A stretch of 64,000 nt of DNA from Rahnella victoriana (GCF_004330295.1 NZ_SJOJ01000024.1:19288-83287); one strand, 5' to 3'; shown: positions 41,168 through 50,825, counted from the stretch's first letter. Numbers and translations: made by a program. The notes: a model not told the origin generated them from the sequence alone.

Positions 41168-42271
41168 ATGAACCTGACAAAAACGTATTTTATCGTGGCC
41201 CTGTTAATAATGGTAAGTGGGTTAACCGCGCAATCAACAAGAGCTGAACGGGTAGAGCCCACGGGACGTGATACGCCGGTTACGGCAACATTTGATAAAT
41301 CCAGCTTACCTTCGCAAATTGACATCTGGAAGAATGAAAGTGGCGGCTACGACACAAGCAATCAGGCTTTATGGGGGCGTAACTCCTGGGTATGTGTATC
41401 CAACAGTTCTCCAACAAATGGCCAGTGCGCAACATCTCCGCAGTGGTATGGATACGGGCATACACAGGTGGCAACAGAATTTAAAGAACAAAAAAGCGGC
41501 TTAACCCAGGTTATCAATATCACTGCATATCATAAATCAGGGGATTATGACGATCTTTTATCTACAGCGGCTGCATTTTGGAGCGGCATCTCCGAGACAA
41601 AAGAAAGTGCTTTCATTTCCTCTTCAGAATTACAAAAACTTCCTGTTGGCGGCATCTGGAAAGCTGAGTTAAAAATGTCTCTTACACAATGGGATCCGCG
41701 CCTCAAACTGGCAGACTGGAACGCCCATATTACCCTCAATGTCACCGACAATAATAACCAGCAAATTTATTTACCGGAATTTGGCAATGCCGCGCCGCTG
41801 GTAAGCCTCAATATGCGTCCGCTTCCCGGAACAGGGAATAACAAAGTGTCTGTGACCGGCACCGCAAATATTGATGTATGTTTATATGATGGTTACAACG
41901 CTAACAGCAGCACGTTTATGTTAACCCTGGACGACGACTTCACCGGGCAGAGTAACCGTTCGGGGATCAATTTTTCCATTGTCCGTCAGGGTGGTGATGC
42001 GAACAACGAAAGAGATCGCATGGATTACACGATCAATATGCTTAATCCTGATACGAATACCCTGCAAACCGTGAGCCGTGCCCGCCAGATGAATCTGACA
42101 AAAATACAGCAGGCCCGTATCCGTCAGGTACATTTACCCGGAATCCCGGAACCCGTTATCTGTGTCCCTGCGCCCCTCGAGCTCAGTACCGGATATTTAG
42201 CAGTGAGCAGTAAAAATGCCGGGTATTACCGGGGCACACTTAAGCTTAATTTCACCACCTCCCTTTACTAA
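41168..42271 (+). CDS. CblD/CfaE-like tip adhesin 2 (operon 2)
   Basis: A 367-residue tandem paralogue of the preceding tip gene, 13 bases downstream. Shared landmarks: VEPTGRDT, the WVCVSNSSPTNGQC Cys pair, LPVGGIWKA, IYLPEFGNAAPLVSLNMRPL, DVCLYDGY and VICVPAPL. The segment between the first Cys pair and LPVGGIW (about residues 95-155) and the loop after CLYDGY differ strongly from copy 1. The pilin-like half is well conserved, so both probably enter the same usher. Different receptors are inferred, not shown. Confidence 0.85.
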   Translation: MNLTKTYFIVALLIMVSGLTAQSTRAERVEPTGRDTPVTATFDKSSLPSQIDIWKNESGGYDTSNQALWGRNSWVCVSNSSPTNGQCATSPQWYGYGHTQVATEFKEQKSGLTQVINITAYHKSGDYDDLLSTAAAFWSGISETKESAFISSSELQKLPVGGIWKAELKMSLTQWDPRLKLADWNAHITLNVTDNNNQQIYLPEFGNAAPLVSLNMRPLPGTGNNKVSVTGTANIDVCLYDGYNANSSTFMLTLDDDFTGQSNRSGINFSIVRQGGDANNERDRMDYTINMLNPDTNTLQTVSRARQMNLTKIQQARIRQVHLPGIPEPVICVPAPLELSTGYLAVSSKNAGYYRGTLKLNFTTSLY

Positions 42272-42292
42272 CTTCACCCGAAGGCGACACAT

Positions 42293-43036
42293 ATGACACA
42301 AAGGAATTTACCCGTCTCAGCTATGAAAATACTCCCGTTGCTGATGCTGGCAATGCCTGCCCTGTGTTTTGCCAATATCACCGTTTCTCCGATGAAAGTG
42401 ATGCTTAATGAGCAGCATGCTGCGGCACTGGTCATCAGTTCAAAAAGTGAAACGACGCAATATATTCAGGGAAAAATCACCGAAGTTCACAATCCGGGCA
42501 CCGCAGAAGAAAACGAGACACCCGCACCGCAAGGCGCGCAAAACAGCCTGGTGGTATCACCGCTGAAATTTGGCTTGCCTGCCGGTAACAGCCAGCCGGT
42601 CAGGATCGTCGGCCTTGGTGAAAGCAACGAAGAAAAAATCTACCGCGTGCATTTTCAGTCAATGACTCCGGAAGAATTCAAAAGCACTGCCAGCGACCAA
42701 AATTTCAGCAGCGATTTGAGCCTGACCATTGTCTGGGGCGTAGTAGTCATGGTGCCGCCTGCAAAACCCATCGCCAGACTGGGCTGGGATGCCTCGCGCC
42801 AACAAATCACCAATACCGGTAACATTCATCTGCTGGTGCAGCGTATCGGCCAGTGTGACAACGATAAAAAAGAGGCCCGCTGTCAGTGGCAGGAGCTGAA
42901 GAAAAACGTCTATCCGGGCAAACCTTTCACGCTTTCATCCGCCCTACCGGCTTCAGTTTCCTCTGAAAATGTCCGAATCGAGTATTTCAACGATTACACT
43001 CAGAAGCAGGAAGTGGAAAATTTCCCTGTCAGATAA
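42293..43036 (+). CDS. Second periplasmic chaperone, CS1/Cbl type (operon 2)
   Basis: A 247-residue chaperone related to the first gene of the operon. The signal peptide ends near CFA-NI. Shared features: NITVSPMKVMLNEQ first strand, a TIVWGVVVMVPP strand, the NTGNIHL segment, and a C-terminal Cys pair (GQCDND and ARCQWQ). It is the last gene of the operon, 21 bases after the second tip gene with AAGG upstream. Having two chaperones is unusual for this class, so one may serve the tips and the other the shaft. Confidence 0.87.
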   Translation: MTQRNLPVSAMKILPLLMLAMPALCFANITVSPMKVMLNEQHAAALVISSKSETTQYIQGKITEVHNPGTAEENETPAPQGAQNSLVVSPLKFGLPAGNSQPVRIVGLGESNEEKIYRVHFQSMTPEEFKSTASDQNFSSDLSLTIVWGVVVMVPPAKPIARLGWDASRQQITNTGNIHLLVQRIGQCDNDKKEARCQWQELKKNVYPGKPFTLSSALPASVSSENVRIEYFNDYTQKQEVENFPVR

Positions 43037-43228
43037 CGGCCTGAATGAAAACGGTTACAGATAATAACTTGTTATAAATTAAGTGATTATTTGTATGTGT
43101 AAAAGTTTGATACACAGTATTGATTGATATAAATCAATTTTCAGGCTATTACTCTCAGGCACATCCCCTTCCTGTTACGCTATCCGTTTGAAACCCTTCA
43201 AAAACAAGACACCCAATCACACCTATTA

Positions 43229-43244
43229 GTGTAAACGATTACAA
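43229..43244. promoter_or_regulatory. GalR/GalS operator, upstream
   Basis: GTGTAAACGATTACAA matches the gal operator GTGNAANCGNTTNCAC at 11 of 12 defined positions. It lies 100 bases before the galP start. Confidence 0.8.
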
Positions 43245-43247
43245 CAC

Positions 43248-43263
43248 TGTGACCGGGTTCACG
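43248..43263. promoter_or_regulatory. CRP site of the galP promoter
   Basis: TGTGACCGGGTTCACG matches TGTGA-N6-TCACA at 9 of 10 positions. With a -10 box at 43285-43290 its centre falls at about -41.5, the class II activator position. Confidence 0.75.
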
Positions 43264-43284
43264 TTAAGCTGTGTACAGGGTTAA

Positions 43285-43290
43285 TAACAT
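43285..43290 (+). promoter_or_regulatory. galP -10 box
   Basis: TAACAT is placed as -10 because the CRP site centre is then about 41.5 bases before the predicted start near 43297. The -35 is replaced by CRP in such promoters. Confidence 0.5.
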
Positions 43291-43312
43291 AACAGCCTAA
43301 GCATTATTACAA

Positions 43313-43328
43313 CTCAAAACGATTGCAC
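43313..43328. promoter_or_regulatory. GalR/GalS operator, downstream
   Basis: CTCAAAACGATTGCAC matches the gal operator at 10 of 12 defined positions. Its spacing of 84 bases from the upstream operator would suit repression by looping. Confidence 0.65.
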
Positions 43329-43343
43329 TATTTTGGAGACCGG

Positions 43344-44738
43344 ATGAACAACTCAACTTCGACCAAAGGAAAACGCTCGAATAAAAGCGTCACTTTCTTT
43401 GTCTGTTTTCTCGCTGCACTTGCCGGACTGCTGTTCGGCCTGGATATCGGTGTCATCGCGGGTGCCCTGCCCTTTATCAGCCATGATTTCCAGATCACCA
43501 ACCACCAGCAGGAATGGGTGGTCAGCTCGATGATGTTTGGTGCCGCCGTCGGTGCAGTGGGCAGCGGCTGGCTGAACTTCCGTCTCGGACGTAAATTCAG
43601 TCTGATGATCGGCGCGATCCTGTTCGTTGTCGGCTCCCTGTGTTCCGCCTTCGCCCCTAACGCCGAAATCCTGATTGTCGCCCGCGTGCTGCTGGGTCTG
43701 GCAGTCGGTATCGCGTCATACACGGCGCCTATTTACCTCTCCGAAATCGCACCGGAGAAAATCCGCGGCAGTATGATTTCCATGTACCAGCTGATGATCA
43801 CCATCGGTATTCTGGCGGCGTATCTGTCTGATACGGCCTTCAGCTACACCGGTGCATGGCGCTGGATGCTGGGTATCATCACCATCCCGGCCTTGCTGCT
43901 GCTGGTCGGCGTGTTCTTCCTGCCGGACAGCCCGCGCTGGCTGGCCGCGCGTGGTGACGACGGTAAAGCGCGCCGCGTACTGGAAAAACTGCGTGATTCC
44001 AGCGAACAGGCTAAACGCGAGCTGGATGAAATCCGTGAAAGCCTGAAAGTAAAACAAAGCGGCTGGGGCTTGTTCACCAACAACAAGAACTTCCGTCGTG
44101 CGGTTTACCTCGGCATTCTGTTGCAGGTGATGCAGCAGTTCACCGGGATGAACGTGATCATGTATTACGCACCTAAAATCTTCGGCATTGCCGGGTTCGC
44201 CAGCACCTCTCAGCAGATGTGGGGCACGGTTATCGTCGGTCTGGTCAACGTTCTGGCGACCTTCATTGCCATCGGTCTGGTTGACCGCTGGGGCCGTAAA
44301 CCGACGCTGAAACTGGGCTTTCTGGTGATGGCCGTCGGCATGGGTGTGCTGGGTACGATGCTGCATATCGGCGTGGAATCTGATGCGGCGAAATACTTCT
44401 CTATCGCCATGCTGCTGATGTTCATCGTCGGTTTTGCCATGAGTGCCGGTCCGCTGATCTGGGTACTGTGTTCTGAAATTCAGCCGCTGAAAGGCCGCGA
44501 TTTTGGTATCACCGTGTCTACCGCAACCAACTGGATCGCCAACATGATTGTCGGCGCGACCTTCCTGACCATGCTCGACAGCCTCGGCAACGCCAACACC
44601 TTCTGGGTGTACGCGGCGCTGAACGTGGTGTTCATCTTCATCACCATTGCGTTGATCCCTGAGACCAAAAACGTCTCTCTGGAACACATCGAACGCAACC
44701 TGATGAAAGGCGAAGCCCTGCGCGACATCGGTAAATAA
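43344..44738 (+). CDS. galP: Galactose-proton symporter GalP
   Basis: A 464-residue sugar-proton symporter of the major facilitator superfamily with 12 membrane spans, the same length as E. coli GalP. Landmarks: [16 protein letters not shown], the GRK/RG loop motifs, PESPRW-type FLPDSPRW at the end of helix 6, [14 protein letters not shown] in helix 7, and [12 protein letters not shown] at the C-terminus. It imports galactose and glucose. The ATG at 43344 follows GGAGACC; a TTG frame start at 43323 overlaps the downstream operator and is unlikely. CRP and GalR/GalS control is supported by the upstream sites. Confidence 0.97.
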   Translation: MNNSTSTKGKRSNKSVTFFVCFLAALAGLLFGLDIGVIAGALPFISHDFQITNHQQEWVVSSMMFGAAVGAVGSGWLNFRLGRKFSLMIGAILFVVGSLCSAFAPNAEILIVARVLLGLAVGIASYTAPIYLSEIAPEKIRGSMISMYQLMITIGILAAYLSDTAFSYTGAWRWMLGIITIPALLLLVGVFFLPDSPRWLAARGDDGKARRVLEKLRDSSEQAKRELDEIRESLKVKQSGWGLFTNNKNFRRAVYLGILLQVMQQFTGMNVIMYYAPKIFGIAGFASTSQQMWGTVIVGLVNVLATFIAIGLVDRWGRKPTLKLGFLVMAVGMGVLGTMLHIGVESDAAKYFSIAMLLMFIVGFAMSAGPLIWVLCSEIQPLKGRDFGITVSTATNWIANMIVGATFLTMLDSLGNANTFWVYAALNVVFIFITIALIPETKNVSLEHIERNLMKGEALRDIGK

Positions 44739-44761
44739 GTTAGCAATAAATAAGTCTGCCG

Positions 44762-44785
44762 TTCCTCCCCTGCAAAGGGGAGGAA
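44762..44785. terminator. Inverted repeat after galP
   Basis: TTCCTCCCC and GGGGAGGAA form a perfect 9-bp stem around TGCAAA, 23 bases after the galP stop. The T-run after it is missing, so it is at best a weak terminator or a stabilising 3' structure. Confidence 0.45.
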
Positions 44786-44828
44786 TTCCGTATTGCATCT
44801 CTCTCCCGCCAGATTTATCCTTCGCCAG

Positions 44829-45350
44829 ATGAAAACCTCACGCCTCCCCATTGCCCTGCAACAAGCCGTTATGCGCTGCCTGCGGGAAAAACTCCAGATG
44901 GCAAACCAGTTTTTTGGCACCGATTATCTGGAGCCGGAAATCACCTACCAGCAACGCGGCACCAGCGCGGGCAGTGCGTACCTGCAACACTGGCAAATCC
45001 GCCTGAATCCTGTGTTGCTGCTGGAAAATCAACAGCCTTTTATCGATGAAGTCGTGCCGCACGAACTGGCGCATTTACTGGTCTATCGCCGCTTTGGTCG
45101 CGCACCTGCACCGCACGGCAAAGAGTGGCGCTGGATGATGGAACATGTGCTGGGGGTTTCCGCCAGCAGAACGCACAAGTTCGAAGTCGCCTCCGTGCAA
45201 AGCAAAACCTATCCCTATTTATGTGCCTGTCGCGATCATCAGCTGACCGTGCGACGCCACAATAAAGTGATGCGCAAAGAGTCGGAATACCGCTGCCGTC
45301 ATTGCGGCGAACTGTTACGTTTTAACGCTAACGGCACCTCTAACGGCTGA
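44829..45350 (+). CDS. sprT: SprT-family zinc metalloprotein
   Basis: A 173-residue SprT-like protein. The zinc motif HELAH spans residues 78-82, with a third ligand likely at His96 in PHGKEW. The C-terminal part has a zinc-ribbon pattern (CACRDH and CRHCG). The N-terminus [20 protein letters not shown] matches the E. coli protein. SPRTN relatives cleave DNA-crosslinked proteins in eukaryotes; the bacterial role is unsettled. The ATG at 44829 is chosen by homology although its ribosome site is weak. It lies between galP and endA as in E. coli. Confidence 0.93.
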   Translation: MKTSRLPIALQQAVMRCLREKLQMANQFFGTDYLEPEITYQQRGTSAGSAYLQHWQIRLNPVLLLENQQPFIDEVVPHELAHLLVYRRFGRAPAPHGKEWRWMMEHVLGVSASRTHKFEVASVQSKTYPYLCACRDHQLTVRRHNKVMRKESEYRCRHCGELLRFNANGTSNG

Positions 45351-45443
45351 AAAATCAATCACTCAATCGCAGCAATGTCTGATTGTCACACCGCGCGCCA
45401 TCCGTTACCCTTCCGCCCTTTTACACAGGGATTATTCGGAAAC

Positions 45444-46157
45444 ATGTTTCGTAAAACGTTCTTATCTTTTCTGTTTATCGGTGCGCTGGCGCCGCTGAGC
45501 GCCTTCAGTCAGACCGGTCACGCCATCAATAACTTCAGTCAGGCCAAAGCTGCTGCCGTGAAAATCAATCAGGGCGCGCCGACATTTTACTGCGGCTGCC
45601 AGATCAGCTGGCAGGGAAAAAAAGGCACGCCGGATCTGCAATCCTGCGGCTACGCGGTGCGCAAAAGCGAACAGCGCGCCAGCCGGATTGAGTGGGAACA
45701 CGTGGTCCCTGCGTGGCAGTTTGGCCATCAGATGCAATGCTGGCAGGATGGCGGACGTAAAAACTGCGCAAAAAGCGCCGACTACCGTCAGATAGAAACT
45801 GACCTGCATAACCTTGAACCGGCCATCGGTGAAGTGAACGGCGACCGCAACAACTTCATGTACAGCCAGTGGAATGGCGGCGAAGGCCAGTATGGCCGTT
45901 GCGAGATGAAAATCGACTTCAAGGCCAAAGCCGCTGAGCCACCGGCCCGCGCCCGCGGCGCTATCGCCCGCACCTACTTCTACATGCGCGACCAGTACAA
46001 ACTGAACCTGTCACGCCAGCAGACACAGCTGTTCGCCGCATGGGATCGTCAGTATCCGGTGACGGCCTGGGAGTGTGAACGCGATAACCGCATCGCGAAT
46101 GTGCAGGGGAATCATAACCCGTATGTTCAGCAGGCTTGCGCGCAGAGAAAAAGCTAA
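45444..46157 (+). CDS. endA: Endonuclease I, periplasmic
   Basis: A 237-residue periplasmic DNase that makes double-strand breaks in DNA. The signal peptide ends near AFS-QT. The catalytic beta-beta-alpha metal region is [14 protein letters not shown] with its histidine, supported by [18 protein letters not shown]. Several cysteines (YCGCQ, SCGYA and CWQDG) suggest the redox-sensitive disulfides of this family. The ATG at 45444 gives a proper signal peptide; an upstream frame start at 45375 would disrupt it. The length is near E. coli EndA (235). Confidence 0.95.
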   Translation: MFRKTFLSFLFIGALAPLSAFSQTGHAINNFSQAKAAAVKINQGAPTFYCGCQISWQGKKGTPDLQSCGYAVRKSEQRASRIEWEHVVPAWQFGHQMQCWQDGGRKNCAKSADYRQIETDLHNLEPAIGEVNGDRNNFMYSQWNGGEGQYGRCEMKIDFKAKAAEPPARARGAIARTYFYMRDQYKLNLSRQQTQLFAAWDRQYPVTAWECERDNRIANVQGNHNPYVQQACAQRKS

Positions 46158-46244
46158 CCTACTATAGGGCACAATAGTCAGCGACAGGGCTGGCAACAGT
46201 TGCCAAAATAGCCCACTTCAACCGTTTAAGGACAGCAGCCTCAC

Positions 46245-46976
46245 ATGCGCATTCCCCGCATTTATCATCCCGAACCCCTGACCGCGCACAGCGACATCGC
46301 GCTGAGCGAAGATGCCGCGAACCATGTCGGACGCGTTTTGCGTATGCAACCCGGTCAGACGATCCAGCTGTTTGACGGCAGCAATCAGGTTTTCGACGCC
46401 AGCATCACCCAGGTTGATAAGAAAAGCGTGCGCGTCAGCCTGAGCGAGGGCGTGCTGTCAGACAACGAATCTCCGCTGAATCTGCATCTCGGCCAGGTGA
46501 TTTCACGCGGCGAGAAGATGGAATTCACTATTCAGAAATCCATCGAGCTGGGCGTGAACACCATTACACCGCTGTTCTCTGAGCGTTGCGGCGTGAAGCT
46601 GGACGGCGAACGTCTGGAGAAGAAATTGCAGCAGTGGCAGAAAATCGCCATTGCCGCCTGTGAACAATGTGGCCGTAACCGTATCCCGGACATTCGCCCG
46701 GCGATGCCCCTCGAAGCCTGGTGCGCCGAACAGGATGACAGCCTGAAGCTGAATCTGCATCCGCGCGCCAGCCACAGTATTAATACCCTGCCGTTGCCGG
46801 TGAGCCATGTTCGCCTGCTGATCGGCCCGGAAGGCGGTTTATCCGCCGATGAAATTGCAATGACCTCCGGCTACGGATTTACTGATATCCTGCTGGGACC
46901 CCGTGTTCTGCGTACAGAAACCACAGCACTCACCGCGATAACGGCCTTACAGGTCCGTTTCGGCGATCTGGGTTAA
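46245..46976 (+). CDS. rsmE: 16S rRNA (uracil-1498-N3)-methyltransferase
   Basis: A 243-residue SPOUT-class methyltransferase that modifies U1498 of 16S rRNA using S-adenosylmethionine. The N-terminal PUA-like domain begins [12 protein letters not shown] and contains [12 protein letters not shown]. The C-terminal trefoil-knot region has [14 protein letters not shown] and [16 protein letters not shown], the cofactor-binding motifs. It is 11 bases before gshB, so the two are likely cotranscribed, as in E. coli. Confidence 0.96.
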   Translation: MRIPRIYHPEPLTAHSDIALSEDAANHVGRVLRMQPGQTIQLFDGSNQVFDASITQVDKKSVRVSLSEGVLSDNESPLNLHLGQVISRGEKMEFTIQKSIELGVNTITPLFSERCGVKLDGERLEKKLQQWQKIAIAACEQCGRNRIPDIRPAMPLEAWCAEQDDSLKLNLHPRASHSINTLPLPVSHVRLLIGPEGGLSADEIAMTSGYGFTDILLGPRVLRTETTALTAITALQVRFGDLG

Positions 46977-46987
46977 GAGGAAACTAA

Positions 46988-47938
46988 ATGATCAAGCTTG
47001 GCATCGTGATGGACCCGATCTCTTCCATCAACATCAAAAAAGACACCAGTTTCGCTATGTTGCTGGAAGCGCAGAGTCGCGGTTATGAACTGCATTACAT
47101 GGAAATGAATTCCCTGTATCTGCGTGGCGGCGAAGGCCGTGCGACCACCAAAAAACTCAGCGTGAAGCAGGATTACGACGGCTGGTATGAGTTCGGCACT
47201 GAGCAGGATATCGCCCTGCAGGAACTGGATGTGATCCTGATGCGTAAGGATCCGCCGTTCGATACCGAATTCATTTATGCCACCTATATCCTCGAACGCG
47301 CCGAAGAAAAAGGCACGCTGATCGTCAACAAACCGCAGAGCCTGCGCGACTGTAACGAAAAGCTGTTCACCGCGTGGTTCCCGGAACTGACGCCGGATAC
47401 GCTGGTGACCCGCAATGCCGCGCAGCTGAAAGCGTTCCATAAAGAACATACTGACGTGATCCTCAAGCCACTTGATGGCATGGGCGGCGCGTCCATCTTC
47501 CGTCTGAAACCGGAAGATGCCAACGTCTCCGTGGTGATTGAAACCCTGACCGAACATGGCAGCCGTTTCTGCATGGCGCAAAACTACCTGCCGGCCATCA
47601 AGGACGGCGACAAGCGCGTTCTGGTGGTCGATGGCGAGCCGGTGCCTTACTGTCTGGCACGTATTCCGGCACAGGGCGAAACCCGTGGTAATCTGGCCGC
47701 CGGTGGCCGGGGCGAAGCGCGTCCGCTGAGCGAAAGCGACTGGGCGATTGCCCGCACCGTGGCACCTGTCCTCAAACAGAAAGGCCTGATTTTTGTCGGT
47801 CTGGACATCATCGGCGATCGCCTGACGGAAATTAACGTCACCAGCCCGACCTGTGCCCGTGAAATCGAAGCCGCCTTCCCGATTTCCATTACCGGCATGC
47901 TGATGGATGCCATTGAAAAGCGTCTTTCTGCCCGCTAA
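46988..47938 (+). CDS. gshB: Glutathione synthetase
   Basis: A 316-residue ATP-grasp enzyme that joins gamma-glutamylcysteine and glycine to make glutathione. The N-terminus MIKLGIVMDPISSINIKKDT and the ATP-grasp loop LKPLDGMGGASIFRL are diagnostic, and the C-terminal ITEINVTSPTC-type segment binds metal. The length equals that of E. coli GshB. GAGGAAAC precedes the ATG. A hairpin at 47950-47973 follows, then yqgE. Confidence 0.97.
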   Translation: MIKLGIVMDPISSINIKKDTSFAMLLEAQSRGYELHYMEMNSLYLRGGEGRATTKKLSVKQDYDGWYEFGTEQDIALQELDVILMRKDPPFDTEFIYATYILERAEEKGTLIVNKPQSLRDCNEKLFTAWFPELTPDTLVTRNAAQLKAFHKEHTDVILKPLDGMGGASIFRLKPEDANVSVVIETLTEHGSRFCMAQNYLPAIKDGDKRVLVVDGEPVPYCLARIPAQGETRGNLAAGGRGEARPLSESDWAIARTVAPVLKQKGLIFVGLDIIGDRLTEINVTSPTCAREIEAAFPISITGMLMDAIEKRLSAR

Positions 47939-47949
47939 CTGTGTTGAAA

Positions 47950-47973
47950 TGGCGTAATATTTTTATTACGCCA
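47950..47973 (+). terminator. Stem-loop after gshB
   Basis: TGGCGTAATA and TATTACGCCA form a perfect 10-bp stem with a TTTT loop, 12 bases after gshB. The T-rich tail is interrupted (TGTTTATTT), so termination may be partial before yqgE. Confidence 0.6.
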
Positions 47974-48007
47974 TGTTTATTTCCTGAGGTTAAACATCCT
48001 ACATACC

Positions 48008-48571
48008 ATGAATCTACAACATCACTTTCTTATTGCGATGCCCGGACTGGATGAACCCCAGTTCAAACGTTCAGTCGTGTACATCTGCGAACATAATGAA
48101 GACGGCGCAATGGGTCTGGTGATTAACAAGCTGGTCGACGATTTCACGGTTGAAAGCGTGCTCGACAAACTGGATATCACACCCGAACCCCGTGACCTGA
48201 ACATTCGTCTCGATCGCCCGGTATTTTCCGGCGGCCCGCTGGCTGACGATCGCGGTTTTATCCTGCATACACCGCGCGAAGGTTTTGGTTCCAGCATTCG
48301 TATTTCCGACTGCACCATGATCACCACTTCCAAAGACGTGCTGGAAACACTGGGTACGCCAGACCAGCCGAAAGATGTGCTGGTGGCGCTGGGTTACGCC
48401 GCATGGGAACAGGGCCAGCTGGAAAAAGAGTTGCTGGAAAATGCCTGGCTGACCATTGAAGCCAGCAGCGACATTTTGTTCCGCACCCCGGTTGCTGACC
48501 GCTGGCGCGAAGCGGCGAAAATGATCGGCATTGACGTCGGACAGCTCGCCACCCACGCAGGGCACGCATAA
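48008..48571 (+). CDS. yqgE: YqgE/AlgH family protein (UPF0301)
   Basis: A 187-residue protein of the YqgE/AlgH family, function unknown. The N-terminus [20 protein letters not shown] and [18 protein letters not shown] are the family hallmarks, with [16 protein letters not shown] following. The last base of its stop codon is shared with the ruvX start (TAATG), so the two are translationally coupled. The pairing of yqgE and ruvX is widely conserved, which suggests a common role, but none is proven. Confidence 0.95.
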   Translation: MNLQHHFLIAMPGLDEPQFKRSVVYICEHNEDGAMGLVINKLVDDFTVESVLDKLDITPEPRDLNIRLDRPVFSGGPLADDRGFILHTPREGFGSSIRISDCTMITTSKDVLETLGTPDQPKDVLVALGYAAWEQGQLEKELLENAWLTIEASSDILFRTPVADRWREAAKMIGIDVGQLATHAGHA

Positions 48572-48999
48572 TGGCTAACCGCACGGTTTTCGCGTTTGAT
48601 TTCGGCACCAAAAGTATCGGTCTGGCCATCGGTCAGGAAGTGACCGGCACCGCCCGCCCGCTGACCTCTTTCAAAGCGCAGGACGGCACGCCGGACTGGC
48701 AGAAGATCGAAAAATTGCTGAAAGAGTGGCAACCGGATCTGGTGGTCGTCGGCCTGCCGCTGAACATGGACGGCACCGAGCAACCACTGACCGCCCGCGC
48801 CCGCAAGTTTGCCAACCGTCTGCATGGCCGGTTCGGCGTTCAGGTTGAACTGCACGACGAGCGTCTGAGCACCGTTGAAGCGCGTGCGGATTTGTTCGAT
48901 CGCGGCGGTTTCCGTGCTCTGGACAAAGGCAGCGTCGATGCCGCCTCCGCCGTCATTATTCTGGAAAGCTGGTTTGAGAAACAATGGAGTCAGTCCTGA
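48571..48999 (+). CDS. ruvX: RuvX/YqgF family nuclease
   Basis: A 142-residue RNase H-fold protein. The N-terminal [16 protein letters not shown] carries the first catalytic Asp, [13 protein letters not shown] the middle strand, and DERLSTVEA and [12 protein letters not shown] the remaining acidic residues. YqgF processes the 5' end of pre-16S rRNA in E. coli and related proteins resolve Holliday junctions. It overlaps yqgE by one base. Its 3' end overlaps the convergent PilT-like gene by 10 bases. Confidence 0.95.
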   Translation: MANRTVFAFDFGTKSIGLAIGQEVTGTARPLTSFKAQDGTPDWQKIEKLLKEWQPDLVVVGLPLNMDGTEQPLTARARKFANRLHGRFGVQVELHDERLSTVEARADLFDRGGFRALDKGSVDAASAVIILESWFEKQWSQS

Positions 49000-50012
49000 T
49001 CGGCGGCCAGTAATCCGGCGTTTTGCCGCTGCTGGCGGCTTTGGGCAAACGTCTGCATTCCAGCCTGCGTGCCGGTTTGCAGGATATCCGCCAGCTGATG
49101 TGTCTTGCCTTCGCGAATCAAATTGCACACCGCAGGCGTGGACGTCAGCACTTCAAACAGCGCCACCCTGCCCGCTTTTTTGCCCTCCTTTGTTTGCGTC
49201 ACGGCCAGTTTTTGCGCCACCACCGCACGCAGGCTGCCCGCCAGTTGCGCGCGGACAAACGCCTTCTCTTCTGCCGGAAACACATCCACAAGCCGGTCAA
49301 TCGCCTGCGTGGCATTGCGGGTATGCAGCGTCGCCAGCACCAGATGGCCGGTTTCCGCCGCCGTCAGCGCCAGCCGGATGCTTTCGGTATCGCGTAATTC
49401 CCCCAGCAATAAGACATCCGGATCCTCGCGCAAGGCACCGCGTACTGCCTCGCCAAACGAACGGGTATGCAGACCGAGTTCCCGCTGCTGGATCAGGCAC
49501 TTGCGGCTGAGATGAATCAGCTCAATCGGATCTTCCAGCGTAATAATATGCCGCGCCGTATGCCGGTTGAGATGATCGATGAGCGCCGCCAGCGTGGTGG
49601 ATTTTCCGCTGCCTGTCGCGCCGGTGACCAGAATCAGCCCGTCGTCCTGCATGATGATTTGCTGCAGGCAATCCGGTGCCAGCAGACTCTCCAGCGCCGG
49701 ACAGCTGGCGGGGACCGGCCTGAGCGCCGCCGACAACCCGTGCAGTTGCTGAAAGACGTTCAGCCGCATCCGCACGCCGTCGCCGAACGTCAGGGCTTTA
49801 TCGACCTGCCCGGACTGCTGTAATGCCTCCCGCTGCGCAGCATCCAGCCACAAACAACTCAGTGTTTGCATCTGCGAAGCTTTCACCACCGGCAGGTCAT
49901 CGCAGCGGCAAAGTTCGCCGTCAATGCGTAACATTGGCGGATAGCCGGTACAAAGGTGCAGATCAGAGGCATTTTGCTTTACACTACGCCCCACGAATCC
50001 ATCAATATCCAT
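48990..50012 (-). CDS. yggR: PilT-like type IV pilus retraction ATPase (YggR)
   Basis: A 340-residue secretion-type ATPase of the PilT family. The N-terminal [20 protein letters not shown] is the family's PAS-like region. Walker A is GATGSGKST (residues 131-139). The Asp box and Walker B are around LEDPIE and [14 protein letters not shown], and a His box follows in [11 protein letters not shown]. No pilus genes surround it, so its partner is unknown. It is divergent from yggS and overlaps ruvX at the 3' end. E. coli has the same orphan gene (326 residues). Confidence 0.92.
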   Translation of the reverse strand: MDIDGFVGRSVKQNASDLHLCTGYPPMLRIDGELCRCDDLPVVKASQMQTLSCLWLDAAQREALQQSGQVDKALTFGDGVRMRLNVFQQLHGLSAALRPVPASCPALESLLAPDCLQQIIMQDDGLILVTGATGSGKSTTLAALIDHLNRHTARHIITLEDPIELIHLSRKCLIQQRELGLHTRSFGEAVRGALREDPDVLLLGELRDTESIRLALTAAETGHLVLATLHTRNATQAIDRLVDVFPAEEKAFVRAQLAGSLRAVVAQKLAVTQTKEGKKAGRVALFEVLTSTPAVCNLIREGKTHQLADILQTGTQAGMQTFAQSRQQRQNAGLLAADQD

Positions 50013-50034
50013 GTTGAAATCCTCCTGAGTCCTT

Positions 50035-50754
50035 ATGAGCCTTAGTCAGCAAAACGCTATTGCACAGAACTTACAGAATGTCCGCGAGAAAATCGCAGCC
50101 GCTGCACAGCGTTGCGGCAGGCCTTCAGAAGAAATTACGTTGCTTGCAGTCAGCAAAACAAAACCTGCGAGCGCGATCGAAGAAGCTATCGCCGCCGGGC
50201 AACTGGCGTTTGGCGAAAACTATGTTCAGGAAGGCGTCGATAAGATTGCTCACTTTGCCGGGCATCAGCCTGCGCTGACCTGGCATTTCATCGGGCCGCT
50301 GCAATCGAATAAAAGCCGTCTGGTGGCGGAAAATTTTGACTGGTGCCATACCCTCGACCGCCTGAAAATCGCCCAGCGACTGAATGAGCAGCGCCCGGCC
50401 GGTTTAGCGCCGTTGCAGGTGCTGATTCAGGTCAATATCAGCGATGAAGCCAGCAAATCCGGTATTGCCGTGGGCGAGGTCGCCGAACTGGCTACGCACA
50501 TTATGGCGATGCCAAACCTGACGCTGCGTGGTCTGATGGCGATCCCGGCCGTGGAGACAGATTACCCGCGCCAGCTCGACGTATTCAGTCAGATGCGTGA
50601 TGCGCTGAAAGCATTGCAAGGTATTTGTCCGCAGGCGGATACGCTGTCGATGGGCATGACCGACGACATGCCCGCCGCCATTGCCGCAGGCAGTACCCTG
50701 GTTCGTATCGGCACCGCCATTTTCGGCGCCCGTGATTACAGCGCAAAACAGTAA
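50035..50754 (+). CDS. yggS: PLP homeostasis protein YggS
   Basis: A 239-residue PLP-binding protein of the PLPBP family that keeps free pyridoxal phosphate balanced and affects amino-acid metabolism; no enzyme activity is known. The cofactor lysine is Lys41 in LLAVSKTKPA. GENYVQEG, WHFIGPLQSNK and MGMTDDMPAAI are family motifs. It starts just 22 bases from the divergent PilT-like gene, so their promoters overlap. proC follows 71 bases downstream. Confidence 0.96.
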   Translation: MSLSQQNAIAQNLQNVREKIAAAAQRCGRPSEEITLLAVSKTKPASAIEEAIAAGQLAFGENYVQEGVDKIAHFAGHQPALTWHFIGPLQSNKSRLVAENFDWCHTLDRLKIAQRLNEQRPAGLAPLQVLIQVNISDEASKSGIAVGEVAELATHIMAMPNLTLRGLMAIPAVETDYPRQLDVFSQMRDALKALQGICPQADTLSMGMTDDMPAAIAAGSTLVRIGTAIFGARDYSAKQ

Positions 50755-50825
50755 CCCTTTTTATCCGGTTTACTGCTTTACTCTTGAGTGGCTCAGTTCA
50801 GCCCCCATTTAAGCAAGGAGCATCC

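Larger units (their letters stand above)
43037..43343. other. galP upstream regulatory region
   Basis: These 307 bases hold no gene. The right half contains two GalR/GalS-type operators, a CRP site between them and a matching -10 box. I see no good terminator for the fimbrial operon in the left half. Confidence 0.65.

Noticed and set aside
43716..44798. Long minus-strand open frame opposite galP
   Set aside because: It mirrors the strong codon bias of galP, encodes a low-complexity His/Gln/Arg-rich product and has no family features.
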